Below, piece by piece: positions 37,452-45,583 of a stretch of DNA of 64,000 nt. The DNA lies in assembly GCA_963708325.1 (NCBI GenBank), contig OY970203.1, positions 1,488,001 through 1,552,000 of the forward strand. Reading direction: 5' to 3'. Under the pieces are notes generated by a model, which saw nothing but the letters and a program-made list of their open reading frames with translations, was not told the DNA's origin and searched no databases. Every line of letters starts with the position of its first letter. Within the stretch, counting starts at the first letter, position 1. This stretch comes from G963708325 sp963708325. GTDB lineage: Bacteria; Actinomycetota; Thermoleophilia; Solirubrobacterales; 70-9. A program made the translations under genes and the position numbers.

Positions 37452-38012
37452 GTGAGCCGCGCCCTCGACATCGCCGTCGCCGCGCTCGGGCTCGTGCTGT
37501 GCGCTCCCCTTCTACTCGTGGCGATGCTGGCGATCCGCTGCGAGACGCGCGGCTCGCCGATCTACCGCCAGCGCCGCGTCGGCCGCGCCGGCGAGGTCTT
37601 CGAGCTGTGCAAGCTGCGCACGATGGCGCTGGGGGCGGACCCGGTCGGCGTCGGCACCGCGGTCGAGCGCGACGACCCCCGCGTCACGCGCGTCGGGCGC
37701 CCGCTCCGCCGCCTCTCGCTCGACGAGATCCCCAACCTGGTCAACGTCCTGCGCGGCGAGATGGCGATCGTCGGTCCCCGGCCCACCCTGGAGGCCCAGG
37801 TCGAGCTCTACACGCCCCGCCAGCGCCGCCGCCTCGAGGTGAAGCCGGGGATGACCGGATGGGCCCAGGTGAACGGGCGCGCCGGGCTCTCCTGGGACGA
37901 GCGCATCGAGCTGGACGTGTGGTACGTGGACCATCGCTCGCTCGCGCTCGACCTGAGGATCCTGGCGAGAACGCTCGGCCTGCTGGTCAGCGGCCGTGGT
38001 CTTACGCCCTGA
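37452..38012 (+). CDS. Undecaprenyl-phosphate sugar phosphotransferase (PglC/WcaJ type)
   Basis: Monotopic phosphoglycosyl transferase of 186 residues, which starts repeat-unit assembly by moving a sugar phosphate onto undecaprenyl phosphate. A hydrophobic re-entrant helix (about 5-27) is followed by IYRQRRVGR, FELCKLRTM, the catalytic Asp-Glu pair in RRLSLDEIPNLVNVL, GEMAIVGPRPT and PGMTGWAQVNGR. It has the short PglC architecture without the extra membrane domain of WcaJ. Presence with PglF- and PglE-like enzymes suggests an amino-deoxysugar as first sugar. Confidence 0.94.
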   Translation: MSRALDIAVAALGLVLCAPLLLVAMLAIRCETRGSPIYRQRRVGRAGEVFELCKLRTMALGADPVGVGTAVERDDPRVTRVGRPLRRLSLDEIPNLVNVLRGEMAIVGPRPTLEAQVELYTPRQRRRLEVKPGMTGWAQVNGRAGLSWDERIELDVWYVDHRSLALDLRILARTLGLLVSGRGLTP

Positions 38013-38026
38013 TAGCTTCGCCGGCG

Positions 38027-38557
38027 ATGACGGCCGAGGTCTCTTTGCGCGAGTTCGAAGCGGGCGACGCCGCCGCCGTGCACCGCTGGTTCAACAACCG
38101 GGCGGCGACCGCCTCGCTGATGGAGCAGCGCGAGAGCTTCTCCGAGGACGACGCCCGCGCCTGGGTAGAGCGGGCGATGAGCAGCGATGACGAGGACCGC
38201 AAGTGGGCGATCGTGGTGGCGGGGATCGACGAGCCGGTCGGGTTCACCGCTCTCTACGGCCTGCACCGCCAGACGGCGCCGGAGCTCGGGGCGCTGATCG
38301 GCGACGACGCCCGTGGCCGCGGCGTCGGGCGCGAGGCCGAGCGGCTGACGATCGCGCGCGCGTTCGACGAGTTCGGAGCCCACCGCGTGTACGGGCGGAT
38401 CCCCGCCGACAACGAGGTCGCCAAGCGCACCGTCGCCAGCCTCGGCTGGCGTCACGAGGGGACCCTGCGAGACCACATCCGCCGCGGCGACGAGCTGGTC
38501 GACTGCGACGTCTGGGGCGTGCTGCCGGACGAGTTCCGCGCCGCCGCGGGTGGCTGA
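38027..38557 (+). CDS. GNAT-family N-acetyltransferase
   Basis: RimJ/RimL-like GNAT of 176 residues with acetyl-CoA loop DDARGRGVGREAERL and C-terminal VYGRIPADNEVAKRTVASLGWRHEGTL. Neighbours suggest it may acetylate the amino-sugar nucleotide made by the aminotransferase, as PseH-type GNATs do; an unrelated substrate is possible. A TAGCTT hexamer lies 8 nt before the ATG. Its end overlaps the next gene by 8 nt. Confidence 0.85.
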   Translation: MTAEVSLREFEAGDAAAVHRWFNNRAATASLMEQRESFSEDDARAWVERAMSSDDEDRKWAIVVAGIDEPVGFTALYGLHRQTAPELGALIGDDARGRGVGREAERLTIARAFDEFGAHRVYGRIPADNEVAKRTVASLGWRHEGTLRDHIRRGDELVDCDVWGVLPDEFRAAAGG

Positions 38558-39512
38558 GCGGGGAGCGCGGCCGCCGATCGTCGTGAGCGGGCACGCCGAG
38601 CTGATCGCCGATCGCGGCAAAGCCGCGTCCAGCGACGAGTTCTTTCGCTGCGCTCCCTTCCTCCGGGCCGAGGGAGCGACCCACACGCTTCGCGTCAGCG
38701 ACGGCGTCGCCGAAGCGCGGCTGCCGGTGATCGTCCGCGTCGTTCCCGGCGGCGACCGCAGCGACGCCGTATCGCCGTACGGCTATCCGGGCGGAGAGCA
38801 CGCCGGAGCGCCGCTCGACGCGGGCGCGGTCGACTGGTCGGCGACCGGCCTGGTCACGCTGTTCGTGCGCGACCGGATCGGCGAGCCCGCATGCTTTGCC
38901 GGAGCGACCGAGCGCGGCCGCGTGCAGGTCGTCGACGCGGCGAGGCCGCCCGCGGTGCGCAAGACCTATCGCAACGAGATCCGCCGAAACCGGCGGCTCG
39001 GCTACGAGACCGAGCGCCGGCTCGGGCCGGAGGCGACCGAGCCGGAGCTGGAGGCGCTCTGGCGCCTTTACACGGAGACGATGGAGCGCGCCGGCGCGGG
39101 CCGCCGCTACTTCTTCGACATCGACTACTTCGCCGAGGTCGCGCGAAGCGACCGCTGCTGGCTGCTGCTCACCCGCGCCCCGGACTCGCGCCCGGCGGCA
39201 GCCGCCCTCGCCGTCCTCAGCGACGGCATGCTCCACTACTTTCTCAGCGGCAGCGCTGACGATTTTCGCGAGCATTCGCCGACGAAGAGCACGCTGGACG
39301 AACTGATCGGGATGGCCTCGGAACTCGGCCTGCCGCTGAACCTGGGCGGCGGCGCGGTGCCGGGCGACGGGCTGGAGGACTTCAAGCGCGGGTTCGCCAA
39401 CGCGGAGGCGTCCTTCCACACCCATGAGGTCGTCTGCGACGTCGACGCCTACGCGGAGCTTGTCGCCGACCGAGCCGCCACCGAGTTCTTTCCCGCCTAC
39501 CGCGCTCCCTGA
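38550..39512 (+). CDS. FemAB-like GNAT-fold protein
   Basis: Protein of 320 residues resembling the FemAB / BioF2-like double-GNAT family: VRKTYRNEIRRNRRLGYE (about 130-147), LYTETMERAGAGRRYFF and GGGAVPGDGLEDFKRGF. Such proteins transfer amino acids or acyl groups to cell-wall or exopolysaccharide acceptors. It starts within the GNAT gene (8-nt overlap) and closes the polysaccharide locus, so modification of the polymer is the natural inference. The exact donor is unknown. Confidence 0.78.
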   Translation: MAERGARPPIVVSGHAELIADRGKAASSDEFFRCAPFLRAEGATHTLRVSDGVAEARLPVIVRVVPGGDRSDAVSPYGYPGGEHAGAPLDAGAVDWSATGLVTLFVRDRIGEPACFAGATERGRVQVVDAARPPAVRKTYRNEIRRNRRLGYETERRLGPEATEPELEALWRLYTETMERAGAGRRYFFDIDYFAEVARSDRCWLLLTRAPDSRPAAAALAVLSDGMLHYFLSGSADDFREHSPTKSTLDELIGMASELGLPLNLGGGAVPGDGLEDFKRGFANAEASFHTHEVVCDVDAYAELVADRAATEFFPAYRAP

Positions 39513-39550
39513 GGCGCGGCCGCGCTCGCTCGGACGTTTGGCCGACGTGC

Positions 39551-40705
39551 CTAGTTCGCGGCGATCCGCGCCTGCGTCTGGCGGCGGATCAGGGGCAGCT
39601 GGCCGGCGAGCGCACCGCCGGGACACTCGGTGGAGTTCAGGCGGCGGTGCATCGTCACGCGGCTGACGCGGGTGCCGTGCAGCGTCGTCTTGCCGTCGGC
39701 GGGCACGGCGCCGTGGTGGGAGAGCTTCCAGGCGAGGTAGTGGACCAGCGCGTGGCGCTCGTCGGCGCCGATCGGCTTGCTGGAGTGGTCGCCGATCGAG
39801 GCGATCCCGGTGGTGACGTCGTTGTAGCTGAGCGTGTGGGCGCCGACCACGGCCCGGCGCATCCCCCCGGCCCGCCCCGCGAAGAGCTGCCCGAAGCGGC
39901 TGACGAGGGCGTTGTAGCCGATGTCGTTCCAGCCGTTGTCGTTGCGGTGAAAGAGGCAGATCCCGAGCACGATCCGCTTCGCCTCGGTGCGGCTGTAGCC
40001 GTTGCCGCCCATCACGGTGTGGTGCACCACGGCGGCCTTGACGCTGCCGTAGGAGGGGCGCGCGCGGGGCTTGCAGCGGTCGTTCGGGTCCCAGCTGCTG
40101 CGCGGCACGAAGTGCGGCATCGACGGCGCCGCCGCGGCGCTGTCCGAGTCGACGAGCGAGGCGGCGGAGACGAAGGCGCCGTGAATCGTCCCCCGCACGG
40201 CGCTGAGCAGGCGATGGCCGGCGCTGTCGGTGCCCGACACGTTGACGTAGTCGAGGTTGCCGCGAGGGCGGAACCCGGCGGTGCGCAGCTGCAGCTCGTC
40301 GGCGCCGCCGGCCCAGACGGGATCGCCGCTGTCCACGGCGAGCCAGTCGCTCCAGCGCCCGCCGGCCGCGCGGTAGCGGTACTCGACCGCTCGCCGCTCG
40401 CCGCCGATCCCGACCAGGTCGAAGCGCCGGGGGGCCTCGATCGCGGGCGAGAGGTAGCGCACCGGGGTCGAAGCGGCGGCCCCTCGCGACGGCGGCTCGG
40501 CGCGAAGCGGCGGCAGCGGCTGGTGGAACTCCACCGGCGCCGGCGCATAGGGGGCAAGCGACAGCGCCGGCGCCGCCACCCAGGCGGCGAGCGCGAGGAT
40601 GGCGAGCCCGAGCGCGGCGAGCATGGTCCGGGCCACGGTCACCCTGAACACCCCCGGCTCGGGATCGATGCGGATTCGCTCACGCGGCGGTCGAGGGTAG
40701 ACCAT
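39551..40705 (-). CDS. Exported PGRP/N-acetylmuramoyl-L-alanine amidase
   Basis: Peptidoglycan-recognition-type amidase of about 384 residues from ATG 40705. The N-terminus has a signal anchor (about 26-48, MLAALGLAILALAAWVA), then a beta-rich region (to about 180) and the amidase domain: SWDPNDRC, AVVHHTVMGGNGYS (first zinc His), ICLFHRNDNGWNDIGYN (Tyr), GAHTLSYN, and HRRLNSTECPGG carrying the last zinc ligands. It cleaves between muramic acid and L-Ala. It is divergent from the FAD oxidoreductase gene. Confidence 0.9.
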   Translation of the reverse strand: MVYPRPPRERIRIDPEPGVFRVTVARTMLAALGLAILALAAWVAAPALSLAPYAPAPVEFHQPLPPLRAEPPSRGAAASTPVRYLSPAIEAPRRFDLVGIGGERRAVEYRYRAAGGRWSDWLAVDSGDPVWAGGADELQLRTAGFRPRGNLDYVNVSGTDSAGHRLLSAVRGTIHGAFVSAASLVDSDSAAAAPSMPHFVPRSSWDPNDRCKPRARPSYGSVKAAVVHHTVMGGNGYSRTEAKRIVLGICLFHRNDNGWNDIGYNALVSRFGQLFAGRAGGMRRAVVGAHTLSYNDVTTGIASIGDHSSKPIGADERHALVHYLAWKLSHHGAVPADGKTTLHGTRVSRVTMHRRLNSTECPGGALAGQLPLIRRQTQARIAAN

Positions 40706-40772
40706 CGAGCGCACTAGACTCGGACGCCTGCCGGGCGAGCTGAACAGCATCTGGTGGTGGGAGACGGAGGCG

Positions 40773-42098
40773 GTGGAGCCCGGCCCGCCGCTCGTCGGGT
40801 CCGAGTCCGCGGACGTCTGCATCGTCGGCGGCGGCTACACGGGCCTGTGGACCGCCTACTTCCTCAAGCGGGCCGATCCCTCGCTGGACGTGGTGGTCGT
40901 CGACCGCAGCTGGGCGGGGTCGGGCGCGTCCGGCCACAACGACGGCTACGCGATGACGGTGCTGGACATGAGCCTGGACCACCTCGTCACCAAGCACGGG
41001 CCGGAGAGCGCCGGCGCCGCCCACGAGGCGGTGGCGACCTCGGTGGTCGAGATCGGCGAGTTCTGCGACGAGCACGAGCTGGACGCCGAGTACGAGCGCA
41101 ACGGCTTCGCCGCCGTGGCCGCAAACGACGCCCAGCGCTGGCGCCTGGACAGGGACCTCGAGGCCGCTCGCGCGATCGGCGCCGAGCACGACTTCGACCT
41201 GCTCGAGGGCGACGCCGCGCGGGCCGCGATCGGGTCCCCGGCGGTGCGGGCGATCCTGCGCGAGCGGCGCGGCGCGCTGCTCAACCCGCACAAGCTGGCC
41301 CGCGGCCTCGCCCGCACGGTGGCGGGGATGGGAGTGCGGATCTTCGAGCAGTCGCCGGCGCTGGATGTCTCGCCGAGCGCGGTGCGGACGGCCGCGGGCA
41401 GGATCTCGGCGGCGAAGGTGGTGGTGGCGACCAACGCCTACCAGCACGGGTTCGCGCAGTTCCGCAGCGGGGTGACGCCGATCTGGAGCTACGCGATGGT
41501 CACCGAGCCGCTGTCCGACGAGCAGCTGGGCCGCGTCGAGTGGCCCGGTCGCGAGGGATTCGAGGACAAGCGCAACTTCATCACGATCGGCCGGCTCACC
41601 GCACAGAACCGGGTGCTCTGGGGGGGACGGCTGGCGCCGTACTTCTACGGCAACGACATGGACGTGCGCCACAACCGAAACGAGCGCGTCTTCGCCGAAT
41701 TGAGCGAGGCGTGGGCGCAGTTCTTCCCGATGTGGTCGGACGTGCGATTCACCCACGCCTACGGGGGCTGCGTGGGGATCACCGGGACGTTCCTGCCCTA
41801 CGTGGGGCGCCGCGACGACGGCATTCACTATGGCTACGGCTACAACGGGCACGGCGTGGCGCCGAGCCACCTGGTCGGCAAGTGCCTGCGCGACCTCGTG
41901 CTCGAGCGGGACACCGCCTACACGGGCCTCGTCTTCGTCAACGGCCGCGAGAGCCGCATCCCGCCCGACCCGCTCCGCTTCCTCGGCGCCCGCATCACCA
42001 CCGCCCTGCTCGAGCGTCAGGACAGGCGGATGGACGCCGGCGGCGGCATCGGCGAGATGGACCCGCTGCTGCTGCGCCTCGTCAACCGTCTGTCGTAG
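40773..42098 (+). CDS. FAD-dependent oxidoreductase (DAO family)
   Basis: D-amino-acid-oxidase-like flavoenzyme, 441 residues if started at GTG 40773. FAD-binding VCIVGGGYTGLWTAYFL is at about 14-30; SWAGSGASGHNDGY and the C-terminal GYGYNGHGVAPSHLVG follow, resembling gamma-glutamylputrescine or glycine/sarcosine oxidase relatives. Start uncertain: the upstream in-frame codons encode NSIWWWETEA, a pattern usual at the N-terminus of this family, so translation may begin at CTG 40740 or CTG 40728 (a TAGACT ends 7 nt before 40728). Substrate unknown. Confidence 0.88.
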   Translation: MEPGPPLVGSESADVCIVGGGYTGLWTAYFLKRADPSLDVVVVDRSWAGSGASGHNDGYAMTVLDMSLDHLVTKHGPESAGAAHEAVATSVVEIGEFCDEHELDAEYERNGFAAVAANDAQRWRLDRDLEAARAIGAEHDFDLLEGDAARAAIGSPAVRAILRERRGALLNPHKLARGLARTVAGMGVRIFEQSPALDVSPSAVRTAAGRISAAKVVVATNAYQHGFAQFRSGVTPIWSYAMVTEPLSDEQLGRVEWPGREGFEDKRNFITIGRLTAQNRVLWGGRLAPYFYGNDMDVRHNRNERVFAELSEAWAQFFPMWSDVRFTHAYGGCVGITGTFLPYVGRRDDGIHYGYGYNGHGVAPSHLVGKCLRDLVLERDTAYTGLVFVNGRESRIPPDPLRFLGARITTALLERQDRRMDAGGGIGEMDPLLLRLVNRLS

Positions 42099-42107
42099 CG
42101 GAGACTT

Positions 42108-43004
42108 CTACTCCTGGCGAGCGGCGCCGCGACGCCGGGCGCCGGCCCTGCCGCTGTTCGTCGAGGCCTTCGCGCCGGACCGGGCGCGAGAGCGCCGCGG
42201 CCGCGCCGGCTTCGCCGTCCAGACCTCGTCGAGGAAGCGAGCCAGCTCGTCGTCGAGCCGCTGCGGCCGGATGCGCCACTCGAGGATCGAGTTGGCGTCG
42301 ACGAGGCGGCCGTTCGGCATCTCCTCGGCCAGCGTGTCGGCGTCGCTGAACGGGTGCAGCGGATCGGATGGATGGCCGATGATCAGCGTCGGCTGGTCGA
42401 AGCCGCGGCGCAGCTCCGCCGGCGGTGCGGTGCGGCCGAAGAACAGCCCCTCGAGCACCGCCTCCGACGGCTCCGGGTCGCGGCGCAGCCAGTCGAGGCC
42501 GATGTCGACGAGGAAGCTGGTGCGGGGGATCCGGTTCGTGGCCGCGGCGACCACCTTCATCACCGGCCGGCCGAAGCGCAGCGCCGCCATGATCGGCGTG
42601 AAGGCGAGCGCGGCCGCCAGCAGGGCGTCGTCGAGCACGGGCATCTCGACGAACATGCCCTGCAGCCGATCGGGAGCGAGTGCCGCCGCCTCGAGGCTCA
42701 CGTTGGCACCCAGCGAGGTGCCTCCCACCACCGCTCGCTCGATCTCGAGGTGGTCGAGCAGGGCGACCACCTGCTCGGCGAAACCCGGCATCGAGTAGCG
42801 GCGCATGTCGACGGGATGGTCGGATTCGCCGTGCCCGAGCAGGTCGATGCAGATCACGCGGTTGCCGCGCGCGGCCATCTCGGGCGCGAGCTTGTCGAAC
42901 ATCCGCGCGCTCATCAGCAGGCCGTGGATCAGGACGAAGGGGCGATCCCCGGAGCCGTGGGTCGCGTAGGCGATCCGCTGTCCGTCGTGCTTGAAGGACG
43001 GCAT
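42108..43004 (-). CDS. Alpha/beta hydrolase
   Basis: Alpha/beta-fold hydrolase of 298 residues with oxyanion segment VLIHGLLMSARMF (about 23-35), DLLGHGESD, nucleophile elbow GGTSLGAN (Ser about 94) and LIIGHPSDPLHPF carrying the acidic residue. The position of the catalytic His is not obvious. A basic, Ala/Arg-rich C-terminal tail of about 35 residues follows. TAGACT ends 9 nt before the ATG. It is convergent with the FAD oxidoreductase; substrate unknown. Confidence 0.87.
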   Translation of the reverse strand: MPSFKHDGQRIAYATHGSGDRPFVLIHGLLMSARMFDKLAPEMAARGNRVICIDLLGHGESDHPVDMRRYSMPGFAEQVVALLDHLEIERAVVGGTSLGANVSLEAAALAPDRLQGMFVEMPVLDDALLAAALAFTPIMAALRFGRPVMKVVAAATNRIPRTSFLVDIGLDWLRRDPEPSEAVLEGLFFGRTAPPAELRRGFDQPTLIIGHPSDPLHPFSDADTLAEEMPNGRLVDANSILEWRIRPQRLDDELARFLDEVWTAKPARPRRSRARSGAKASTNSGRAGARRRGAARQE

Positions 43005-43196
43005 CGGGGCCGCAGTCTATTTGCGTGAGGCGTTTCGGGAGTTGTCGCGCTCGCCCCGGCACGCGGGTCGGCGGCGGTGAGAATCCGCCACGGAAGTGCG
43101 GCCGATCAGCTTTCCGGTCGCATTTGCCGGGAATTTGCGATAAACATATGCGCGCGATCGGCACGGTACGTTGCCGGCGCAAGGGGATATTCGGGT

Positions 43197-44531
43197 TTGC
43201 TCATCGAGGCGCCAAGCAATGCCTCCAGGACGGAGGCCGCGGTCCGCTCGTCTGGTGGGAGCCGCTCCGGCTCCAACGCTGCGCTTGGACCGCTGGACGA
43301 GGCGCTGGTGGCGGCGGTGCGACGCGGCGACGCAGCCGCCTTCGACCGGATCTACACCCGCCACGCGGCGGCGCTGCACTCCTACTGCAGGCACATGCTC
43401 TCCTGCCAGCACGAGGCCGAGGACGCGGTCCAGCAGACGTTTCTGAACGCGTTCCGCGCGCTCAAGGCGGACGACCGCGAGGTCCGGCTGCGTCCCTGGC
43501 TGTACCGGATCGCGCACAACCACTGCATATCCGTGATCCGCCGCCGCCGCGAGCTGCCCGACGCCGAGGTCGACTCACCCGTCGCGGGGATCGAGGCGCA
43601 CGTCGAGCGTCGCGAGGAGGTGCGCACGGTCCTTCGCGACGTCGCCGCGCTCCCCGAGGCCCAGCGGCGCGCGCTCGTCCTCTCCGAGCTGGAGACCCTC
43701 TCGCACGCCGAGATTGCTGCCGTGCTCGGGTGCCGCGAGAAGCGCGTGAAGGCGCTCGTGTTCCAGGCCCGGCAGTCGCTGGCCAAGGACCGCGAGGCGC
43801 GCGAGGTCAGCTGCGAGGAGATCCGCGAGCAGCTCACCGTGATGCGCGGCGGCGGGTTGCGTCGCGCCCTGATCCGTCGCCATCTGCGCGCCTGCGAGGG
43901 ATGTCGCGACTACCGCGCGACGGTGCGGCGCGAGCGGGCGGCCGCGTCCTGGATGCCCGGGACGCTGCCGGGCCAGTCCCTCGCCGGGGCGGGCCTCGGC
44001 GGCACCGCGATCGCGACCGCCACAGCCGGCAAGTCCCTCGGGCTCCTCGGCGGCCTGAAGGCGCTCGTCGCCGCCCTCGCGATTGCCACCGGAGCGGGCG
44101 CCGCGGCGCCCGCTCATCGGCCGGCGCCGCCCGCGACCCAGCCCAGCGCTCCCCGGCCGGTCGCGCATCGCAGCATCTTCGCCCCCGCGCCTCACCGCGC
44201 CGCTGCCAGGGCCGCAGGTTCACGGACACGTCCCGCGGCAAGCCTCGCGCCGATCGCGGCCGCGGCCGCCCCCCCGAGTGAGCCGGCTTCCGCGGCCGGA
44301 GACGCACCCGCAGCGACCGATCCGGCTGGCGGCGGCGAGCCCCCGGGCGGTCCGGACACCACGTTTGTCGGCCGCGTCAGCGGCATCCTCTCCGACATCC
44401 CTGCGCCTGCGACGGCGCCCGCCGCCGGCTCCGGCTCGGACCCGGCGACGGATGGATCCGGCGCTACCGGTGGCGAATCGGCCGGCTCGGGATCGAGTGA
44501 GCCCGCCGCGCAGGCGTCCGGGGGAAGCTAG
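43197..44531 (+). CDS. ECF sigma factor fused to zinc-finger anti-sigma-like domain
   Basis: Product of about 444 residues from TTG 43197 (AAGGGG 10 nt upstream); GTG or later starts are possible. Sigma-70 region 2 (FDRIYTRHAAALHSYC, EAEDAVQQTFLNAFRAL), the RPWLYRIAHN segment, and region 4 (LPEAQRRALVLSEL, SHAEIAAVLG) are complete. A ZAS-like cysteine/histidine motif follows (SCEEIREQL, then RRHLRACEGCRDY). Beyond it are a hydrophobic stretch (about 275-300) and a 140-residue Ala/Pro/Ser/Gly tail. A built-in, possibly membrane-tethered regulator of its own sigma activity is inferred. Confidence 0.88.
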   Translation: MLIEAPSNASRTEAAVRSSGGSRSGSNAALGPLDEALVAAVRRGDAAAFDRIYTRHAAALHSYCRHMLSCQHEAEDAVQQTFLNAFRALKADDREVRLRPWLYRIAHNHCISVIRRRRELPDAEVDSPVAGIEAHVERREEVRTVLRDVAALPEAQRRALVLSELETLSHAEIAAVLGCREKRVKALVFQARQSLAKDREAREVSCEEIREQLTVMRGGGLRRALIRRHLRACEGCRDYRATVRRERAAASWMPGTLPGQSLAGAGLGGTAIATATAGKSLGLLGGLKALVAALAIATGAGAAAPAHRPAPPATQPSAPRPVAHRSIFAPAPHRAAARAAGSRTRPAASLAPIAAAAAPPSEPASAAGDAPAATDPAGGGEPPGGPDTTFVGRVSGILSDIPAPATAPAAGSGSDPATDGSGATGGESAGSGSSEPAAQASGGS

Positions 44532-44533
44532 GT

Positions 44534-45451
44534 CTAGCCCGCCGTCGCCTGCGCCGCCCGATCGTGGGCGAGCTCCCACGGGCGGGCCACGGCGAGGGAC
44601 GAGAGGATCGCGCGCGCCGCCGGCGCCTTGTTGAGCGGGTAGAGGTGGATTCCCGGCGCGCCGCCGCGGAGCAGGTCGGCGCACTGCTGCGACGCATACG
44701 CGAGGCCCAGCTCGAATTCGGCGCCGCCATCGCCATCGAGCGCCAGCATCGCCTCGGCGAGCGGCTCGGGGATGGTCGCCTCGCAGAGCTCGCAGACGCG
44801 GCTGATCTGCGCAAAGCTCGTGATCGGCATCACGCCGGCGATTATCGGGACGTCGATCCCGGCCCTCCGCGCCGCCCGCACGAAGTCGAAGTAGGCGCGG
44901 TTGTCGAAGAACAGCTGGGTGATCAGGAACGTCGCGCCGGCCGAGACCTTGGTCTTCAGGTAGGCGAGGTCCGCCTCCAGGCTCGGCGCCTCCGGGTGCA
45001 CCTCGGGAAAGCAGGCGCCGCCGATCGCGAAGCCGGGGTAGTGCTCGGAGATGAACGCCGCCAGCTCGGCGGCCGACGAGAGCCCGCCCTCGGGCTGGTG
45101 GAACTCGCCCTCGCCGCGGGGCGGGTCGCCGCGGAGCGCGAGCACGTTCTCGATTCCGGCGTCGGCGATGCCGTCGAGGACTCCGCGCAGGCCGGCGACT
45201 GTCTCGCCGACGCAGCTCAGGTGGGCCATCGTCTCGATCCCGTGCTCGCGTTGGATCGCGCGCGCGATCTCCACCGTGCCGTCCCGGGTCGCGCCGCCGG
45301 CGCCGTAGGTCACCGAGACGAAGCTCGGATCGAGCGGCTTCAGCTCGCGCACGGTCTCGAACAGGGTGGCGCGGCCCTCGTCGGTCTTCGGCGGGAAGAA
45401 CTCGACCGACAGGGACGGGCGGGTGCCGGTCAGGATCTCGTCGATGCGCAT
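44534..45451 (-). CDS. metF: Methylenetetrahydrofolate reductase
   Basis: Reduces 5,10-methylene-THF to 5-methyl-THF for methionine synthesis. It is 305 residues: SVEFFPPKTDEG (about 15-26), FVSVTYGAGGATRDGT, MAHLSCVGET, NVLALRGDPPRG and FLITQLFFDN are diagnostic of the FAD-binding barrel. The start is ATG 45451. No SAM riboswitch or other leader is recognised upstream. It is convergent with the sigma factor gene, only 2 bp away. Confidence 0.96.
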   Translation of the reverse strand: MRIDEILTGTRPSLSVEFFPPKTDEGRATLFETVRELKPLDPSFVSVTYGAGGATRDGTVEIARAIQREHGIETMAHLSCVGETVAGLRGVLDGIADAGIENVLALRGDPPRGEGEFHQPEGGLSSAAELAAFISEHYPGFAIGGACFPEVHPEAPSLEADLAYLKTKVSAGATFLITQLFFDNRAYFDFVRAARRAGIDVPIIAGVMPITSFAQISRVCELCEATIPEPLAEAMLALDGDGGAEFELGLAYASQQCADLLRGGAPGIHLYPLNKAPAARAILSSLAVARPWELAHDRAAQATAG

Positions 45452-45513
45452 CGGGGGGAATGGTAGGGATGGAGGTGGGGCACGGCGGCCGGTCGCTTGC
45501 GGCGGGATAGTTG

Positions 45514-45543
45514 TTGTCTACGCAATCACCTTTGGGATAAGAT
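45514..45543 (+). promoter_or_regulatory. Predicted promoter for the dioxygenase/VOC gene
   Basis: TTGTCT (45514-45519) and TAAGAT (45538-45543) are spaced by 18 bp in a locally AT-richer stretch, leaving a leader of about 35 nt that ends with GGAAGGGG 8 nt before the ATG at 45584. Confidence 0.5.
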
Positions 45544-45583
45544 GATCGGCGAACCCGCAACCACCGCGGAAGGGGCCATTCCA

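Noticed and set aside
45452..45583. SAM or cobalamin riboswitch before metF
   Set aside because: Only about 130 bp separate metF from the divergent gene and part is its promoter; none of the conserved riboswitch cores is seen.
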